A stretch of DNA of 34,334 bases from Burkholderiales bacterium (GTDB taxonomy: Bacteria > Pseudomonadota > Gammaproteobacteria > Burkholderiales > SG8-41), in the NCBI GenBank assembly GCA_026125585.1, contig JAHCLD010000004.1, positions 1 to 34,334 on the forward strand. Direction: 5' to 3'. Position numbers and translations under genes: made by a program. Below, piece by piece: positions 32,524 to 34,334 of the stretch. The number at the start of each line of letters is the position of its first letter. The stretch's first letter is position 1. The notes under the pieces were generated by a model, which saw only the letters and a program-made list of their open reading frames with translations, searched no databases and was not told where the DNA came from.

Positions 32524-32697
32524 TGCAAGAGATCGATAGCTACTTTCGCAAAATGCTCGCCGCCGGTCGTACGCCGGGTACTCCTGCCATCGCCGAGTGT
32601 GTGAGCGAGGTGCTCGGCAAGGGCTTACATCTATACGTATCTGTCGCGCCTATTGGCCGGCAGCACCAAGACCTATTTCAAGAGCGCGCACGGATGA
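32524..32697 (+). pseudogene. Frameshifted coding remnant, family not recognised
   Basis: One frame reads QEIDSYFRKMLAAGRTPG then TPAIAECVSEVLGKG, and after about 32626 the coding-like sequence continues one base out of phase as YIYTYLSRLLAGSTKTYFKS followed by AHG and a stop at 32697. Third codon positions are mostly G or C in both parts, as in real genes here, and the switch is consistent with a single-base insertion. The start is missing. I do not recognise the protein. It may be the tail of a gene disrupted when the neighbouring Bug relic formed. Confidence 0.5.
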
Positions 32698-32808
32698 GCG
32701 CGGCCGGAGGCGCGGCTCCTTGATCCGGCCCGGGCTGGCCGTACGTCAAAGGTACGGCTAAGATGGCCGCCTCGGGCGCGATCCGCCCGGCCTGACAGGG
32801 GAGTCGAC

Positions 32809-33021
32809 ATGGAAACCCTCTACAAGTGGCGCGTGCAGGAGAAGGACCGTTCCGGCCGGACGCGCTGGCGTCTGGTGCGCACGCCGATGACCGAGGAGAC
32901 CGCGCGGTTCTGGGCGGCCAACAACAACCGTGTCATCGAACGCATCGACTGGCCGGGCGCGGTGAAATTCTCGCTGCGGCCGGAGGCGGAGGTGATTCCG
33001 CTGCGCAGGACTTTCCGCTGA
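32809..33021 (+). CDS. Small conserved-looking protein of 70 residues, function unknown
   Basis: The 70-residue protein has no membrane segment and is basic and tryptophan-rich (METLYKWRVQEKDRSGRTRW, then a helix around EETARFWAANNNRVIERIDW). The AGGGGAG sequence 6-12 bases ahead of the ATG gives a good ribosome binding site. The gene lies 75 bases before nsrR in the same direction and could be co-transcribed. I do not recognise a named domain. Small size and good translation signals make it a probable real gene. Confidence 0.65.
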   Translation: METLYKWRVQEKDRSGRTRWRLVRTPMTEETARFWAANNNRVIERIDWPGAVKFSLRPEAEVIPLRRTFR

Positions 33022-33095
33022 ATTTTTTCCGCGGCCTTGCCGGCCGGTGACGGGGCGGACGGCGTCGGGGCACGTGAAAGGAACGGAGGCGGCGC

Positions 33096-33569
33096 GTGCA
33101 TCTGACGCAATGGACGGACTACAGCCTGCGGGTGCTGATGTACTGCGCCGCCACGGCGGAGCGGAGCACGCCGGCCACCATCAGCGAAATCGCCAGGGTC
33201 CACGGCATTTCGCGCACGCACCTCACCAAGATCGTGATGACGCTCGCCGAACTCGGGCTGCTCAAGACCACGCGCGGCCGCGGCGGCGGGCTCAGGCTGA
33301 TGAAGCCGGCCGCCGGGATCACCATCGGCGACGTGGTTCGCAGGACCGAGAAAGACATGGCCCTGGTGGAATGCTTCGACCCCGCGCGCAACACCTGCCG
33401 CATCGGCGACGTCTGCCGCCTGAAGACGGTGCTCAGGCGCGGGCTGGCGAAATTCATGGCCGAGCTCGACGGCGTCACGCTGGCCGAGGTGGTGGGCGGT
33501 GTCAGGCCGGGCGCCGCCGCGCGGGTGCCGCTGTCGGCGGTCGGCAGGGCCGCGCGGCGCAAGACTTAG
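33096..33569 (+). CDS. nsrR: Rrf2-family regulator, NsrR-type nitric-oxide sensor
   Basis: The 157-residue protein has an N-terminal winged helix (MHLTQWTDYSLRVLMY, ISRTHLTKIVMTLAELG, GRGGGLRL) and the three cysteines of NsrR: Cys93, Cys101 and Cys107 (ECF..., NTCRIGDVCRLK), plus Asp8, which is a cluster ligand in studied NsrR proteins. NsrR holds an iron-sulfur cluster that reacts with nitric oxide and derepresses NO-response genes. The start is a GTG at 33096, six bases after GGAGG. It is convergent with nosL, consistent with a denitrification neighbourhood. The C-terminal tail is rich in Arg and Ala and slightly longer than usual. Confidence 0.9.
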   Translation: MHLTQWTDYSLRVLMYCAATAERSTPATISEIARVHGISRTHLTKIVMTLAELGLLKTTRGRGGGLRLMKPAAGITIGDVVRRTEKDMALVECFDPARNTCRIGDVCRLKTVLRRGLAKFMAELDGVTLAEVVGGVRPGAAARVPLSAVGRAARRKT

Positions 33570-33674
33570 AGGCTGGCGTGCTGCGGCAGCCCCGATTCCC
33601 GCACGGCCTGGTATGCGCCGTCATGGCGCGGCGGATTGCGCCGTTCGTCCGGCCGCGCCGCGTCTTCGACGGCG

Positions 33675-34190
33675 CTACATCCGCTGGTCGTGCAGCGCGC
33701 CGCCGCTGAGGTCGACCATCTCGCGGGTGATCTGCTCGTATTTCAGCACCTTGCCGCCGTAGTCGGCCGCGTGGCGCCGGGCACCGGCTTCCTGCGCGAA
33801 GCTGGCGATGGTGGGGCCCATCGAGCCGTGGCGCTTGCCGCCGAGCACGTACCAGCCCTGGCGCGCGTCGAACCAGTGGCCGCGGGGCTCTTCCCACCGG
33901 GCCTGTCCCATGTCCTGCACGTAGATGCCTTCGATCCGCAGCGCCTGCTCGCCGGCGAGCACGGTGTTGAAGACCTCCGTCGTGTCGCAGAAGAACATCG
34001 GCTCGGCGAGGCCGGCGACGAGGATCTGGCCCTGGGGGCCGGGGTAGTCGGCGAGCAGCATGCCATCGAGCGCGCAGGAGGTGTCCTGACCGATCTCGAT
34101 CGGCACCATGGTCTCGGCCGGCTGATTGCTGCACGCCGTGAGCGAAGCGGCGAGCGACAAGGCGAGCAGCAGCGGGGAAAACAACTTCAT
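33675..34190 (-). CDS. nosL: NosL, copper-binding lipoprotein for nitrous-oxide reductase maturation
   Basis: The 171-residue protein has a lipoprotein signal (SLAASLTAC, lipidation at Cys20) and the NosL region CALDGMLLADYPGPQGQI, AEPMFFCDTTEVF and YVLGGKRHGSMGPTIASF. NosL is a periplasm-facing lipoprotein that delivers Cu(I) to the Cu centre of nitrous-oxide reductase. The ATG at 34190 overlaps the stop of the upstream nosY as ATGA, which is typical of the nos operon, and GGAGAT lies ahead of it. The in-frame ATG at 34205 is less likely. No terminator was found in the 105 bases before the convergent nsrR. Confidence 0.9.
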   Translation of the reverse strand: MKLFSPLLLALSLAASLTACSNQPAETMVPIEIGQDTSCALDGMLLADYPGPQGQILVAGLAEPMFFCDTTEVFNTVLAGEQALRIEGIYVQDMGQARWEEPRGHWFDARQGWYVLGGKRHGSMGPTIASFAQEAGARRHAADYGGKVLKYEQITREMVDLSGGALHDQRM

Positions 34191-34334
34191 CGACGAAATC
34201 TCCAAACGGCAATGCCCAGCGGTGCGGTGATCCAGGCGAGCATTACGCCACCCAGCACCCAGGGCCTCGAAAGCGCCTCGGGGAAAACGGTTGCGAGGCC
34301 GTACAGCGTACGTACCTCTTCGAGGCCAAAGATA
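34187..34334 (-). CDS. nosY: NosY, ABC-transporter permease of the nos cluster (C-terminal part)
   Basis: The last 48 codons of a gene continuing beyond the window are visible on the minus strand. They read LATVFPEALSRPWVLGGVML, then WITAPLGIAVWRFRR and a stop. This is the C-terminal end of NosY, the membrane component of the NosDFY complex that matures nitrous-oxide reductase. The stop overlaps the nosL start by four bases (ATGA). The rest of the nos operon should lie to the right of the window. Confidence 0.85.
   Translation of the reverse strand, partial: IFGLEEVRTLYGLATVFPEALSRPWVLGGVMLAWITAPLGIAVWRFRR

Overview
The window is GC-rich, densely coded bacterial chromosome. The best guess is a betaproteobacterium of the Burkholderiales type. 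The reasons are eight intact genes and one relic for Bug/TctC-type periplasmic binding proteins, an MsrPQ methionine-sulfoxide repair pair, an NsrR-type regulator beside nosL/nosY of nitrous-oxide reduction, and a flavocytochrome-c-type flavoprotein. No tRNA, rRNA, CRISPR array, transposase or integrase was seen.

Layout. 1-2431: end of msrP, msrQ and a Tat-exported FAD oxidoreductase. 2501-3325: a TonB-like proline-rich membrane protein (minus). 3529-3686: a decayed copy of the 3' end of the metallo-beta-lactamase-fold (MBL) gene found intact at 8079-9071. 3778-8018: a GntR/UTRA regulator divergent from an MLE-type enolase-superfamily gene and two Bug genes, with a clear promoter and a palindromic operator between them. 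8079-11269 (minus): mandelate-racemase-type enolase-superfamily gene, Bug gene, MBL hydrolase, in one operon. 11415-11618: a decayed copy of the 3' end of the DUF2235 gene at 14943-15953. 11652-14748 (minus): Bug gene plus a TctA-TctB fusion permease, the only tripartite-tricarboxylate membrane component in the window. 14943-17535 (minus): DUF2235 hydrolase and a PAS-PAS-HD-GYP protein. 18046-20469: another Bug gene, a terminator, a hairpin repeat and a PLP aminotransferase. 20514-21872: an AT-rich restriction-modification pair (BglII-like nuclease and MT-A70 methylase). 21949-28521: argininosuccinate-lyase-like enzyme and FCD regulator (minus), divergent from ornithine-cyclodeaminase-like enzyme, DapA-like aldolase and two Bug genes. 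28646-32255: two small membrane proteins, a second MBL-fold protein with an altered metal motif, and a Bug gene. 32329-32697: two gene relics. 32809-34334: a 70-residue protein, nsrR, nosL and partial nosY.

How it fits together. Most of the window is a set of small catabolic modules. Each has one or two exported binding proteins, a one- to three-enzyme set acting on acidic or amino-acid-like substrates, and sometimes its own GntR regulator. Most binding proteins have no permease nearby and presumably share one, perhaps the TctAB fusion or one elsewhere. Two modules are bounded by an intact gene at one end and a decayed duplicate of that gene's 3' tail at the other. That is the footprint expected if the DNA was inserted into a gene's 3' end while regenerating the gene. 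This, with the AT-rich repeats and the foreign-looking R-M pair, makes module insertion at gene tails the most interesting signal here.
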